Of a stretch of 64,000 bases of DNA, positions 51,796-60,724 are shown in pieces. The notes beneath the pieces were generated by a model. It saw only the letters and a program-made list of their open reading frames with translations, was not told the origin of the DNA and ran no database searches. The translations under genes were made by a program, and so were the position numbers. Each line of letters starts with the position of its first letter. Position 1 is the stretch's first letter. This DNA comes from Subsaxibacter sp. CAU 1640 (GTDB lineage Bacteria; Bacteroidota; Bacteroidia; Flavobacteriales; Flavobacteriaceae), in contig NZ_JALNMI010000006.1 of the NCBI RefSeq assembly GCF_023156585.1, positions 62,001 through 126,000 on the forward strand, read 5' to 3'.

Positions 51796-52526
51796 AGGCG
51801 CTGCCTTACTGCCTCATAGAGAAAAGCTCCGCAAGCTACCGAAACATTTAAGGATTCGATTTCGCCTAAAATTGGAAGCTTCGCTTTTTCATCCACAACT
51901 TTTAAAATAGAAGGGTTGATGCCCTTACCTTCAGAGCCCATGATAATGGCGCAAGGTTGTGTGAATGATATATCATAAAGGTTTTGTTCTGTCTTTTCGG
52001 TAGCAGCTATGACCTTTATGCCAGATGCTTGCATATGGAAAACGGCATCTTTGATATGATCAACTTTACAAATAGGAATTTTGAAAATCGCACCTGCGCT
52101 AGTTTTGACGGTATCACCATTCACAGGAGCGCCACCTTTTTTCTGAATGACAATTCCAGATACACCTGTGCATTCAGCAGTTCTAATAATGGCTCCAAAA
52201 TTTCTGACATCACTTAATTGGTCGAGCAATAAGAATAATGGAGCTTTTCCAGATTCAACGACAGACATTACCAGTTCTTCGAGGTCATGGAATTCAATAG
52301 GAGCTATTTGAGCCACTGCACCTTGATGGTTCATTTTGGTCAATCTGTTGAGCTTTTCAACTGGCACATAAGAGGCATTTAATCGTTCTTTATTGATGAG
52401 TTGTTCCAACTCTATAAACAGTTCGCCTCTCAAACCTTTTTGTAAAAATATCTTATCAATATTTTCTCCTGACTTAATAGCTTCAATGATGGCTCTTATA
52501 CCGAAAATGGTAGTTTCCTTTTGCAT
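51792..52526 (-). CDS. rlmB: 23S rRNA Gm2251 methyltransferase
   Basis: RlmB methylates G2251 of 23S rRNA. The 244-residue SPOUT enzyme has an N-terminal substrate-binding part and motifs 'LLDQLSDVRNFGAIIRTAECTGV', 'IMGSEGKGI' and 'LNVSVACGAFLYEAVRQR'. A TACCTTTG -7 box ends 4 bases before the ATG and overlaps the terminator of the upstream gene, so the message is probably leaderless. Confidence 0.95.
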   Translation of the reverse strand: MQKETTIFGIRAIIEAIKSGENIDKIFLQKGLRGELFIELEQLINKERLNASYVPVEKLNRLTKMNHQGAVAQIAPIEFHDLEELVMSVVESGKAPLFLLLDQLSDVRNFGAIIRTAECTGVSGIVIQKKGGAPVNGDTVKTSAGAIFKIPICKVDHIKDAVFHMQASGIKVIAATEKTEQNLYDISFTQPCAIIMGSEGKGINPSILKVVDEKAKLPILGEIESLNVSVACGAFLYEAVRQRL

Positions 52527-52530
52527 GGCT

Positions 52531-52538
52531 CAAAGGTA
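52531..52538 (-). promoter_or_regulatory. -7 box immediately before rlmB
   Basis: The minus strand reads TACCTTTG followed by AGCC and ATG. With initiation 5-7 bases after the box, the transcript would begin at the start codon. Confidence 0.5.
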
Positions 52539-52569
52539 AAAAAAACCATCCTTAAAAAAGGATGGTTTT
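52536..52569 (-). terminator. Terminator of the arylsulfotransferase-like gene
   Basis: AAAACCATCCTT (52542-52553) and AAGGATGGTTTT (52558-52569) form a perfect 12-base stem with loop AAAA, followed on the minus strand by T's. It ends the gene at 52590 and runs directly into the rlmB promoter box. Confidence 0.88.
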
Positions 52570-52589
52570 GAAAAAGGTTCGATTTTGAG

Positions 52590-54212
52590 CTACTTTTTGA
52601 TTATTTTTTTGATTAAGAATTGCTTGTCGATCTCTAATCTCAAAAAATAAACACCAGAATTTAAATGACTTATATCTAACTCGTGGACATTGCTGGCTGT
52701 AATAATCAATGTTCCCATCATATCTATGATATCTATTCGTTCTATCAAGCCATCGAAATCAAATGTCAATAATTTTGATGTTGGGTTTGGATAAATTTTG
52801 ATATTATTTATATTAGATTCATTGATACTTAAATTTTCACAGTTAATTAAATCAGGATTGATCTCAATTGGATCACCAGGTGTCAAGTCCCTTCCTGTAA
52901 AGGCTGGATAATCAAGTGCATATTTGAAGGCCCTGAATACTAAATTTTGCGTCGATGTTTCGCCTTGAGAAAGAATGCCATCTGCAGAATCCGGATTTAT
53001 ATATTCCCATACAATATTGTTTGAAGGATCAATTTCAAAAAAATAACCAGAATCACCATCACATATAAGAGTATTTCCGTTTGGTAAGCGTTGAGCACTG
53101 GATAATATAGCCGAGAAAAAGTTGGATGGGTCGACGGGATCTGTATATACCCAGTCTGACCCTGAAGGGCCATAACCATTGACAGGGTCATAAATATATA
53201 CTCCAGGAGAAGACATTGGAGGAGAAAAAATGTTAACAGTTGAATATCTTATTGAATTTCCGTTGTTGAATACCATTATTTTACCTGCATCCACTAGTCC
53301 GTTAGGAATCCAATGAGGGTAGTGTTGGCTGAATAACGTTTTATCTGTAGAATCTCCTTTATCGTAGGCTTCAGGATTGCCCCATCTATAAAGAAAATCT
53401 CCACCTTTTCCATATAAGCCTCCTGAATGAGAACTAGCTTCTGCAGTTGTAGTGGAATGATCAATAATGTATATTTCGTCCATTAACCTAGAGCTCAAAA
53501 TTATTTGGTCTAAATCGTTGTTGTATTGGATAGAGTTAATATGTAACCAGTTGGCGTTACCATTATTACCGTTTAAATAGTTGAAATCCAATAACTCCGG
53601 ATGATCACCAACAACACCGAAATTATCTTTTGAGCTGTCAAAATCTTGGATAAGATGATCTTTTATATTCCACTCCCAAACGATATTTACTGAATTTGTA
53701 CCGACTGGTTCTAGCTCCAAAATATGTTCATTATAGATTTTATTATTTAACAGTAAACTTGGATTTCTTCCAGCCTGTATTGCTTGAGCCTGTGTCATTG
53801 TATTAACGGCAAGCATAAGTATATTTCCATTAGGTAATGGATATATATCATGATGTTGTGACAAGACGGGAGATGAATATGTATATTCCCATAGTAAATT
53901 ATTGTCCCAATCATATAATTGTATATGACCACCAACACCTCCAAAGGTTATCTGAGAATTGATTATTTTACCTGTTCTCAAAAGATTACCATTTTCAAGT
54001 AAATAAACAGAGTTGGCTGGTTGATATGTACTAGACCATTGGTTAACAACTCTACCGCAATTATCGATCAGATAAGTTTCAGTGGAGGCATTAGGGGTGA
54101 AAAGGGTTAAACCATCATACATTGCGGTGCTTGAAGTTATAGTGCCAACTGTATTTTGACTAATCAAATTGTTAAAAAAAAGTATTGATATAAAAAAGTA
54201 GAAATATTTCAT
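52590..54212 (-). CDS. T9SS-secreted arylsulfotransferase-like protein
   Basis: This 540-residue protein has a signal peptide, a beta-propeller of the arylsulfotransferase type ('YLIDNCGRVVNQWSS', 'GHIQLYDWDNNLLWEY', 'QHHDIYPLPNGNILMLAVN', 'DPSNNIVWEYINP') and a T9SS sorting tail ('IKIYPNPTSKLLTFDFD ... LNSGVYFLRL'). Catalytic His residues of the family may be those in the QHHD segment. It would be on the surface or outside. The SusC/SusD operon lies just upstream behind a terminator. Confidence 0.85.
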   Translation of the reverse strand: MKYFYFFISILFFNNLISQNTVGTITSSTAMYDGLTLFTPNASTETYLIDNCGRVVNQWSSTYQPANSVYLLENGNLLRTGKIINSQITFGGVGGHIQLYDWDNNLLWEYTYSSPVLSQHHDIYPLPNGNILMLAVNTMTQAQAIQAGRNPSLLLNNKIYNEHILELEPVGTNSVNIVWEWNIKDHLIQDFDSSKDNFGVVGDHPELLDFNYLNGNNGNANWLHINSIQYNNDLDQIILSSRLMDEIYIIDHSTTTAEASSHSGGLYGKGGDFLYRWGNPEAYDKGDSTDKTLFSQHYPHWIPNGLVDAGKIMVFNNGNSIRYSTVNIFSPPMSSPGVYIYDPVNGYGPSGSDWVYTDPVDPSNFFSAILSSAQRLPNGNTLICDGDSGYFFEIDPSNNIVWEYINPDSADGILSQGETSTQNLVFRAFKYALDYPAFTGRDLTPGDPIEINPDLINCENLSINESNINNIKIYPNPTSKLLTFDFDGLIERIDIIDMMGTLIITASNVHELDISHLNSGVYFLRLEIDKQFLIKKIIKK

Positions 54213-54230
54213 TTTTTAAAATCTAGTTAT

Positions 54231-54258
54231 AAAAAAAGCCACCAATTGGTGGCTTTTT
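54231..54258 (-). terminator. Terminator of the SusC/SusD operon
   Basis: AAAAAGCCACC (54233-54243) and GGTGGCTTTTT (54248-54258) form a perfect 11-base stem with loop AATT, followed on the minus strand by T's. It ends the operon that starts at susC. Confidence 0.88.
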
Positions 54259-54274
54259 GGATATAAAATTATGA

Positions 54275-55069
54275 TTATTCACAAGAACTGGTACCACTAG
54301 TAATTAAACCAGGAGTTGGAATACCAGAATAGTCTAAACTGCCATCGGAATATACTGTTCCATCTGGAGCAGTTAGCTCGTAGTAGTTTTCACTTTCCCA
54401 TCCAGGAGCACCTCCAGTTCCCCCTCCAGAAACATATGTAAAAGAGTAATCGGCACCTACGGTAATTGGTATTTCGAAAACATCATTTTCGTCACTTGCC
54501 ATGTAGGTTGTGGTTTCGCCTTCAGTAACTAATTCAATATACCCTCCGTTCCAACCATCACCATATACATCCGTGGCATCTAAAATCCAAAGACAGAATC
54601 TGTAATCATTAATTGTGATGTTGACTTCAGGATAGCTAGTGTCTGGATTGACCAAATATCTGTTTGCTAAAGATGGACCACTTTCAATGGTAAGATTCAA
54701 TGATTCAGCGCCTTCAACTTCAATATCATTATAAATCATGATCATAAGTTGACCAGTTGTTTGATATGCAGGTACCGTTCCATTTACAACGTCAAAATCG
54801 TCATGTTCGGTAGCAGTACTGCTATCTAAAATTACCCAGCTAAAATCAATAGGTCTATCGATAGGTCTATCTAATACAACGTCATAAACAATAACTGTTT
54901 CATTCCTTTCATTGGTTGTTAATTCACCTTCTGAAAGTGTGAAAGTTGGAGTTGGGTAGTTTTCGGTGCTTCCCAAAGCTTCAGGGTCTTGACTAGCCTT
55001 TTCAGCGTCGCAACCAAATATTAGAGCTGAAAGCATAGCTGCACTAAAAATATATTTTAATTTGTTCAT
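54275..55069 (-). CDS. Operon lipoprotein with GDGWNG beta domain
   Basis: This 264-residue protein has a lipoprotein signal with Cys20 (IFGC), a Calx-beta-like N-terminal domain (ERNETVIVYDVVLDRPIDRP ... VEGAESLNLTIE) and a C-terminal domain with 'WILDATDVYGDGWNGGYIEL', a motif of secreted Bacteroidota adhesive domains. It is last in the SusC-SusD run, so it is likely a surface lipoprotein that helps bind the same ligand. Confidence 0.82.
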   Translation of the reverse strand: MNKLKYIFSAAMLSALIFGCDAEKASQDPEALGSTENYPTPTFTLSEGELTTNERNETVIVYDVVLDRPIDRPIDFSWVILDSSTATEHDDFDVVNGTVPAYQTTGQLMIMIYNDIEVEGAESLNLTIESGPSLANRYLVNPDTSYPEVNITINDYRFCLWILDATDVYGDGWNGGYIELVTEGETTTYMASDENDVFEIPITVGADYSFTYVSGGGTGGAPGWESENYYELTAPDGTVYSDGSLDYSGIPTPGLITSGTSSCE

Positions 55070-55097
55070 TTTATCTTCTTTTTAAGTTAAAATTCAA

Positions 55098-56003
55098 TTA
55101 CAATTTTTTCAATACTTGATAAAATTCTCTTGGTCCAGAACCTGGTGTTAAATAACCATAAGACATATGTAGAATTACCTCGTCTCCATTTTGTTCAACA
55201 TAATTTGTGGCACCTGCACCACAAGGTACATTTGACATATCGCCTGGATTCGACTGGCAAGTAATGAAAGGCTGTCCATTTCCGGTTTGAGGATCGCCAT
55301 CAGGAGTTGTTGCCGGATAAGTTATAGTGCCTGATTCACTAACTTCAAAATAAAACTCATTTCCTTCAAATATTCCGAAATATTCCACAACTCTGTAAGT
55401 ATTGTTACAGATGTAAATTATTTCAGTTTCTGCAGGCCAGCTTGACGTAGTAGCATTTAAAACACCAATTCTCCAATATTCACCTTCTAGAGCTTCATAT
55501 TTACCTGTAATATCAGAATAGCACAGATATTCAATTCTGACAGATATTGAAGAAGTACGACCATTTGGTACAATAGATGAATTAGAGATGTCAACTATAT
55601 TTAACTTTAAAACTGGTGCAGGATCTAAAGGTGGATCAATTCCATCGGTTATGATTGTAATAGGGAAAGTAGCTATAAAGTTACTATCTGGTGACATTGT
55701 CACAGAAGTACTAGATAGTGTATAGTGCACACCTTCAATCGCAGTTGATGATGGATCTACAGCAATAGTGGCGGTAAATTCACTAGGGAATGATGCTGCT
55801 GTTGGTCCCGAAAATGTCACTGGCAACATTACTTGAGATGTGCTTCCATCTGCCACCACAGACGCATTAACTGTTGAACTTGTAAATCCAACAAGATTAG
55901 GTCCTTCATCATTATTATCGCTCGGTGCAGAATCATCGACTAAACAAGACGTCATCATGAACGATAGACATAGAATTCCAAAATATTTAATATAATTTTT
56001 CAT
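55098..56003 (-). CDS. SusE/F-position surface lipoprotein
   Basis: This 301-residue protein has a lipoprotein signal with Cys20 (MMTSC) and a Calx-beta/DUF1735-like N-terminal domain ('VTFSGPTAASFPSEFTATIAVDPSSTAIEGVHYTL'). It follows SusD by 14 bases, the place of SusE-like ligand-binding lipoproteins. The ligand is unknown. Confidence 0.82.
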   Translation of the reverse strand: MKNYIKYFGILCLSFMMTSCLVDDSAPSDNNDEGPNLVGFTSSTVNASVVADGSTSQVMLPVTFSGPTAASFPSEFTATIAVDPSSTAIEGVHYTLSSTSVTMSPDSNFIATFPITIITDGIDPPLDPAPVLKLNIVDISNSSIVPNGRTSSISVRIEYLCYSDITGKYEALEGEYWRIGVLNATTSSWPAETEIIYICNNTYRVVEYFGIFEGNEFYFEVSESGTITYPATTPDGDPQTGNGQPFITCQSNPGDMSNVPCGAGATNYVEQNGDEVILHMSYGYLTPGSGPREFYQVLKKL

Positions 56004-56017
56004 TTTTTCAATTTTTT

Positions 56018-57484
56018 TTAATTAGCCCAAAATATTTTAACTGTAAAAGCATTTGGTTGAGAAGGTACATTAGCAGCGTTTGCTGTTAACTCACTCGAAG
56101 GGTAAAATAATCTTACTGGTCTATCCGGAGTTGAAGCTCTCAAAGAGACTGGTAGATTAGCAGGAAATCCTGTTCTGTTATAGTCAAACCAAGACTGAAT
56201 GGCGTCCACTCCATTTAAAGCGACCCACTTTTGAGTTATAATAGCTCTCATTTTGTTAGATGAAGCATTCCATCCAACATTTGGAAGCGCTTGAGTATAA
56301 TAATCCGTAGCTCCAGGAGCACCTAAATAATCAAAAGATGCAGTTATTCCATTTTCGTAAGCAACTTGGGCATCACCAGGTAAGTAGCCTTTAAATATCG
56401 CTTCAGCTTGTAAAAAATATGAGTCAGCCGCAGTAAAAATAACAGCAGGTTGAGTAGCTGATTTTAATAATCCCGGACCAATGTTCGAGACTCTAATTGG
56501 GTCGTACTGGTCTACAACTGGAATATCATAATCTGCTATTCCTTGAGGTACACCAAGATGACCCGTAGCAGGGTGCTCATAGATATAGTCGACCCTTGGG
56601 TCGTTGTTTCCTTCTAGAAAATCGAGAGCGAAAGGAGTTGCACATGTAGCGTTGTTATTATTAATGATATTACCTCCTGAATCTCTTCCATACGCATTCC
56701 AGAAAGGGCTTTGCTGGTTTTCAGCCATAGCATAGCCAGGATCTACGGTAACGTCATCTGTAATAAATCCAATAGTAGACATCCCTGCAAAACTTGAGTT
56801 TAATGATCCTTCGCCTGATTGACGAACTAGAACTCTTAATTTGATTGTATTTGCAAATTTTTTCCATGTTTCCATATCTCCATGAAACATTGTATCATCA
56901 TCACTAGGAACTATGGCGCTTTCTGTCGCATTGTCAATCATTTCCATCGCAGCATCCAATTGAACTACTAAATCTTCGTAAATGGCTTGGGCGTCATCAT
57001 ATGATGGTGTTGGATTAACACCCCTTCCCAATGCTTCAAAATAAGGAATATCTCCATAAATATCTACTAGTATTTGAAAGTGATAAGACTCCATAATTTT
57101 CCCAATTGCTCGGTAGTTTGAGTAAGTATCACCTTGGTATGCCTGCAATACTCTGTAATTTTTCAAAGCATCACGATAAGTTCTATCCCAGATTTGAGAA
57201 TAGAATGAAGTGGTAACATTGTAAAGGAACTCATCATTATACCAAGAGTAGCCATCTGCCTGGCTCCAGTTCACCATGAACATATTTCCTAATGTGTTGG
57301 TGTATCTATCTCTATTGTGAATTTCAGCTGACCAATATTGTCCTACTGGTAACACTAATTCAGGCCCCAAGACGGCAATTGTCGGGCTATTTGTGTCTTC
57401 ATTCACATCTAAATAGCTATCACTGCACGACGCCAAAAAAAGCGCTGTACAAGCTATACTAATATATTTTAAGTATTTTTTCAT
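56018..57484 (-). CDS. SusD/RagB family lipoprotein
   Basis: This 488-residue protein has a lipoprotein signal with Cys20 (FLASC) and the SusD-like_2 pattern ('YLDVNEDTNSPTIAVLGPELVLP', 'QILVDIYGDIPYFEAL', 'MFHGDMETWKKFANTIKLRVLVR', 'ALNGVDAIQSWFDYNRTGFP'). SusD proteins sit on the cell surface and cap the SusC transporter while binding the nutrient. susC lies 11 bases upstream. Confidence 0.95.
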   Translation of the reverse strand: MKKYLKYISIACTALFLASCSDSYLDVNEDTNSPTIAVLGPELVLPVGQYWSAEIHNRDRYTNTLGNMFMVNWSQADGYSWYNDEFLYNVTTSFYSQIWDRTYRDALKNYRVLQAYQGDTYSNYRAIGKIMESYHFQILVDIYGDIPYFEALGRGVNPTPSYDDAQAIYEDLVVQLDAAMEMIDNATESAIVPSDDDTMFHGDMETWKKFANTIKLRVLVRQSGEGSLNSSFAGMSTIGFITDDVTVDPGYAMAENQQSPFWNAYGRDSGGNIINNNNATCATPFALDFLEGNNDPRVDYIYEHPATGHLGVPQGIADYDIPVVDQYDPIRVSNIGPGLLKSATQPAVIFTAADSYFLQAEAIFKGYLPGDAQVAYENGITASFDYLGAPGATDYYTQALPNVGWNASSNKMRAIITQKWVALNGVDAIQSWFDYNRTGFPANLPVSLRASTPDRPVRLFYPSSELTANAANVPSQPNAFTVKIFWAN

Positions 57485-57495
57485 TTCTTTTTTTT

Positions 57496-60400
57496 TTAAA
57501 ATTCAATATTGACATTTAGACCATAGGTTCTAGTTGGAGGTCCTTGAAAATATCCACCAATACCAATTGCATTCCCAGCAGGTCCAGCATTGTTACTAAA
57601 CTCTGGATCTGAAAATCTATTTTCTTTTGGTAACCAAGTCAATAGATTACGTCCAACTACTCCCAAAGATAATTTTTTAATTGGGGTACGCTCTAAATAT
57701 TTAGCTGGAAGATTATAGCTCAAAGCTACCTCTCTTAATTTCACAGCTGTTGCATCTCTTACGTAGTTTTCTTTGATTTCATTGTAAACATCTGTCCAAA
57801 AATCTTGTCTACCGTCCGTAACAGGAATATTTGTATTTGGTTCAAACACTCCTGGGCTTGTTTCAATAACAGAGTTTGGCCAAACGAAGTCTTGTCTGTT
57901 AGCCGATACACTTTCTTGAGAACGACCAGTAAATTCCATTGCATCAGATCCTTGAGCATAGTAAACATGACCCGTTCTGTAATCAAATGTAGTCGATAAT
58001 CTGAAGTTCTTATAATTTATAGAAGAACTTAAACCAATGATATAATCTGGAGTAGTGGTTCCAAGGTTTTTCAGACCACTTTGAGGATTATCTCCTGAAA
58101 GTTCAGTTGTACTGATAGGATTCCCAGTGGTAGGATTTATAACAACATTACCGTTAGGGTCTCTATAATATGCAGATGCTTGCACAGTTGGAAATTCTTG
58201 TCCAACAACTGCGTAAACACCAAATTCTCCAGACGTAGATAATGCAACTTCTGTTAAATCATCTGTGATTTTGTTTACAACAGTTTTGCTTGAAGAGTAG
58301 TTGATGGTCATATCCCAAGAGAAATCTTCAGATTTAAGAATTGTAGCACCTAAACTCAACTCTAGACCATCACCTTCTAGTTCACCAATGTTTGTTAAAT
58401 AACTATTACCGCCAGAAGAATTCGGAGTGGTTGTTGCTACAATGTTATCTGTTGTTATGGTTTTATAATATGCAGCATCTAAAGTTAAACGGTTACTGAA
58501 GAAACTTAAATTCAAACCAAACTCTGTAGTGTTAATCTTTTCCTTTTTAATGTTAGCATCAATGAATCCATTTTGCAATCCAAAACCGCTGGTATTTTCA
58601 AAAGGAAATCCTAAAGGCGCGGTAAATGATTCTATAATGTCTTCAGCTCCTAAATCATTATAAACTGTTGAGTTACTAACGGTAACTTTTGCGTAATTAA
58701 GAACATTATTTTTTATGCCTGGAAACGCATCTGTTAAAACCGCCGATAAACCAATTGCAGGATAGAAGTAGCTATTGTCTTCTGGTCTTAAAGTAGATGT
58801 AAAGTCGTAGCGTCCAGAAGCATTCAAGAATAACCAATTTTTATAGCCAAATGTCAAATCTGCAAAATAACCATATTGTCTTTCCTCTAAATCATTTGCA
58901 TAAGCTCCACTAGCAAATCCACCTTGAATTGATTGTGCGTTAGAAAGGTCATATAATCCAGGTACAGACAAGTTATCCCCTTGTACTCTACTTTCATGAT
59001 ATTGGAAAGTTCTTGAACTTGCACCCAATACTGTCTTTAATGTTAAATCCTGAAGTATGTTAAAGTTTGCATTTGCTAAAAAGTCAAACGTGTAATCAGT
59101 TCGTTGAAATTCACTATCTCTAACAAAAGATGTATTAGGGGAAGGTCTAGTGTATTCATCTGTAAAGGTTTGGGCATCACGCCATTCTTTACCAGTTCCT
59201 GCGAAAAAGTTACCCCCAATTCTTCCGGTAAGATTCAACCAATCCAATACATCCCATGATGCACTAAAGTTTCCTGTCAAACGGTTTGTCTTATCAGTAT
59301 CTCTACTTGTATCTACCATATAATATGGATTTTGATAGTATCCATTGTAATATCCATCAGGAGAAGAGTATAAGTCATTTCTCCAATCTTTATATCTTGA
59401 GATTGGAATATTGGCTGATTGGTTAAGGATAAACCAATATAAAGTCCTGTCTTGAGAACCTAAAGTGTTCCCCACGGTATTAGTTTCGTCTCTAAAGAAA
59501 GAAGAATTCAAAGCAAGTTCCACCTTACCTAATTTTTGAGTCGCATTCGCTTTTAAGGTAGTACGCTTATATTTATCACTTGGTATGATACCATCTGTAT
59601 CTTGGTTACCAAATGACAGGTATAGACTTCCTGTATCGTTACCACCACTAAAATAAACTGTGTTTTGAGTAGTCAAACCTTTTTCGAAGAAATCACGAGC
59701 ATTATCTTTGACAGGAGAATATGGTAAAGTTTGGAAAGTGCCATCGGCAAAAGTTGGACCAACCTGTCTAATAGTTCCATCAAATCGAGGACCCCAGTTG
59801 GTGTTTTCGATTGGGTCATAAGCACCTTGCCAACCAGTTCCATATTCAGTTTGAAAATCTGGCATGTAAGCAACATCCTCAAAAGTAAGTGTTGTGTTCA
59901 CACCTACTGTGATGGCTTCACCATATTTACCTTTTTTAGTTGTAACGATTAATGCACCATTAGCCGCATCGGAACCATAAATGGCAGCGGCAGTTGCACC
60001 CTTAAGAACGTTTAAGCTTTCAATGTCATTTGGATTTAAATCATCAAAAGCGCCAATGTTTGCGATAGAACCATCAATTACGACTAAAGCCTCATTTGAC
60101 TGGCCAATGGATCTTAAACCACGTAAGATTATTTGCGTATTTGGATTGACACCATTGCTTTGGACGTTAATTTGCAAACCAGCAACCTTTCCTGCAAGAG
60201 CACTTGCAGCTCTAGTTGATTGCGCTTGATTCAGGAGTTCTTCATCAACTTGTTGGGTTTGATAGGTTGTTTCTCTTTTTTCTCTTTTAATACCGAAAGC
60301 TGTTACTACAACCTCATCCAGTACCGCAGTGTCTTCTTCCATAGTCACATTGACAGTGTTGGAAGCTCCGACTGTTACTTCCTTGGATTTTAGACCTAAA

Positions 60401-60624
60401 TAGCTAAAAGATAATACATCACCAGACTTCGCACTGATGGAATATTTACCATCAAAATCAGTCTGTGTTCCTGTTGTTGTTCCTTTAACTAAAATGTTGA
60501 CTCCAGGGAGAGGTAAGCCGGATTCATCCGACACTGTTCCTGAAATCATTTTTTCTTGTGCAAAAGTTAATTGCACAACAAACGCTAGCAATAGCGTTAA
60601 AATTCCACTAAACTTTGTTTTCAT
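57496..60624 (-). CDS. SusC/RagA TonB-dependent transporter
   Basis: This 1042-residue outer membrane protein has a signal peptide (to 'LTFAQ'), a carboxypeptidase-regulatory-like domain ('MISGTVSDESGLPLPGVNILVKGTTTGTQTDFDGKYSI'), a plug region ('TQQVDEELLNQAQSTRAASALAGKVAGLQI') and a long beta-barrel ending in 'YGLNVNIEF'. It imports a ligand with TonB energy and heads the operon. No glycoside hydrolase or sulfatase lies nearby, so the substrate (glycan or peptide) is unknown. Confidence 0.95.
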   Translation of the reverse strand: MKTKFSGILTLLLAFVVQLTFAQEKMISGTVSDESGLPLPGVNILVKGTTTGTQTDFDGKYSISAKSGDVLSFSYLGLKSKEVTVGASNTVNVTMEEDTAVLDEVVVTAFGIKREKRETTYQTQQVDEELLNQAQSTRAASALAGKVAGLQINVQSNGVNPNTQIILRGLRSIGQSNEALVVIDGSIANIGAFDDLNPNDIESLNVLKGATAAAIYGSDAANGALIVTTKKGKYGEAITVGVNTTLTFEDVAYMPDFQTEYGTGWQGAYDPIENTNWGPRFDGTIRQVGPTFADGTFQTLPYSPVKDNARDFFEKGLTTQNTVYFSGGNDTGSLYLSFGNQDTDGIIPSDKYKRTTLKANATQKLGKVELALNSSFFRDETNTVGNTLGSQDRTLYWFILNQSANIPISRYKDWRNDLYSSPDGYYNGYYQNPYYMVDTSRDTDKTNRLTGNFSASWDVLDWLNLTGRIGGNFFAGTGKEWRDAQTFTDEYTRPSPNTSFVRDSEFQRTDYTFDFLANANFNILQDLTLKTVLGASSRTFQYHESRVQGDNLSVPGLYDLSNAQSIQGGFASGAYANDLEERQYGYFADLTFGYKNWLFLNASGRYDFTSTLRPEDNSYFYPAIGLSAVLTDAFPGIKNNVLNYAKVTVSNSTVYNDLGAEDIIESFTAPLGFPFENTSGFGLQNGFIDANIKKEKINTTEFGLNLSFFSNRLTLDAAYYKTITTDNIVATTTPNSSGGNSYLTNIGELEGDGLELSLGATILKSEDFSWDMTINYSSSKTVVNKITDDLTEVALSTSGEFGVYAVVGQEFPTVQASAYYRDPNGNVVINPTTGNPISTTELSGDNPQSGLKNLGTTTPDYIIGLSSSINYKNFRLSTTFDYRTGHVYYAQGSDAMEFTGRSQESVSANRQDFVWPNSVIETSPGVFEPNTNIPVTDGRQDFWTDVYNEIKENYVRDATAVKLREVALSYNLPAKYLERTPIKKLSLGVVGRNLLTWLPKENRFSDPEFSNNAGPAGNAIGIGGYFQGPPTRTYGLNVNIEF

Positions 60625-60724
60625 ATTTAAATTAATTTGAATTAGCCTGCTTCAAAATTCATAATAAAAAGTTAATAAAACAATAATATTTGCTTAAAAT
60701 TTCAAAAACTTGTGATTTTTTATT

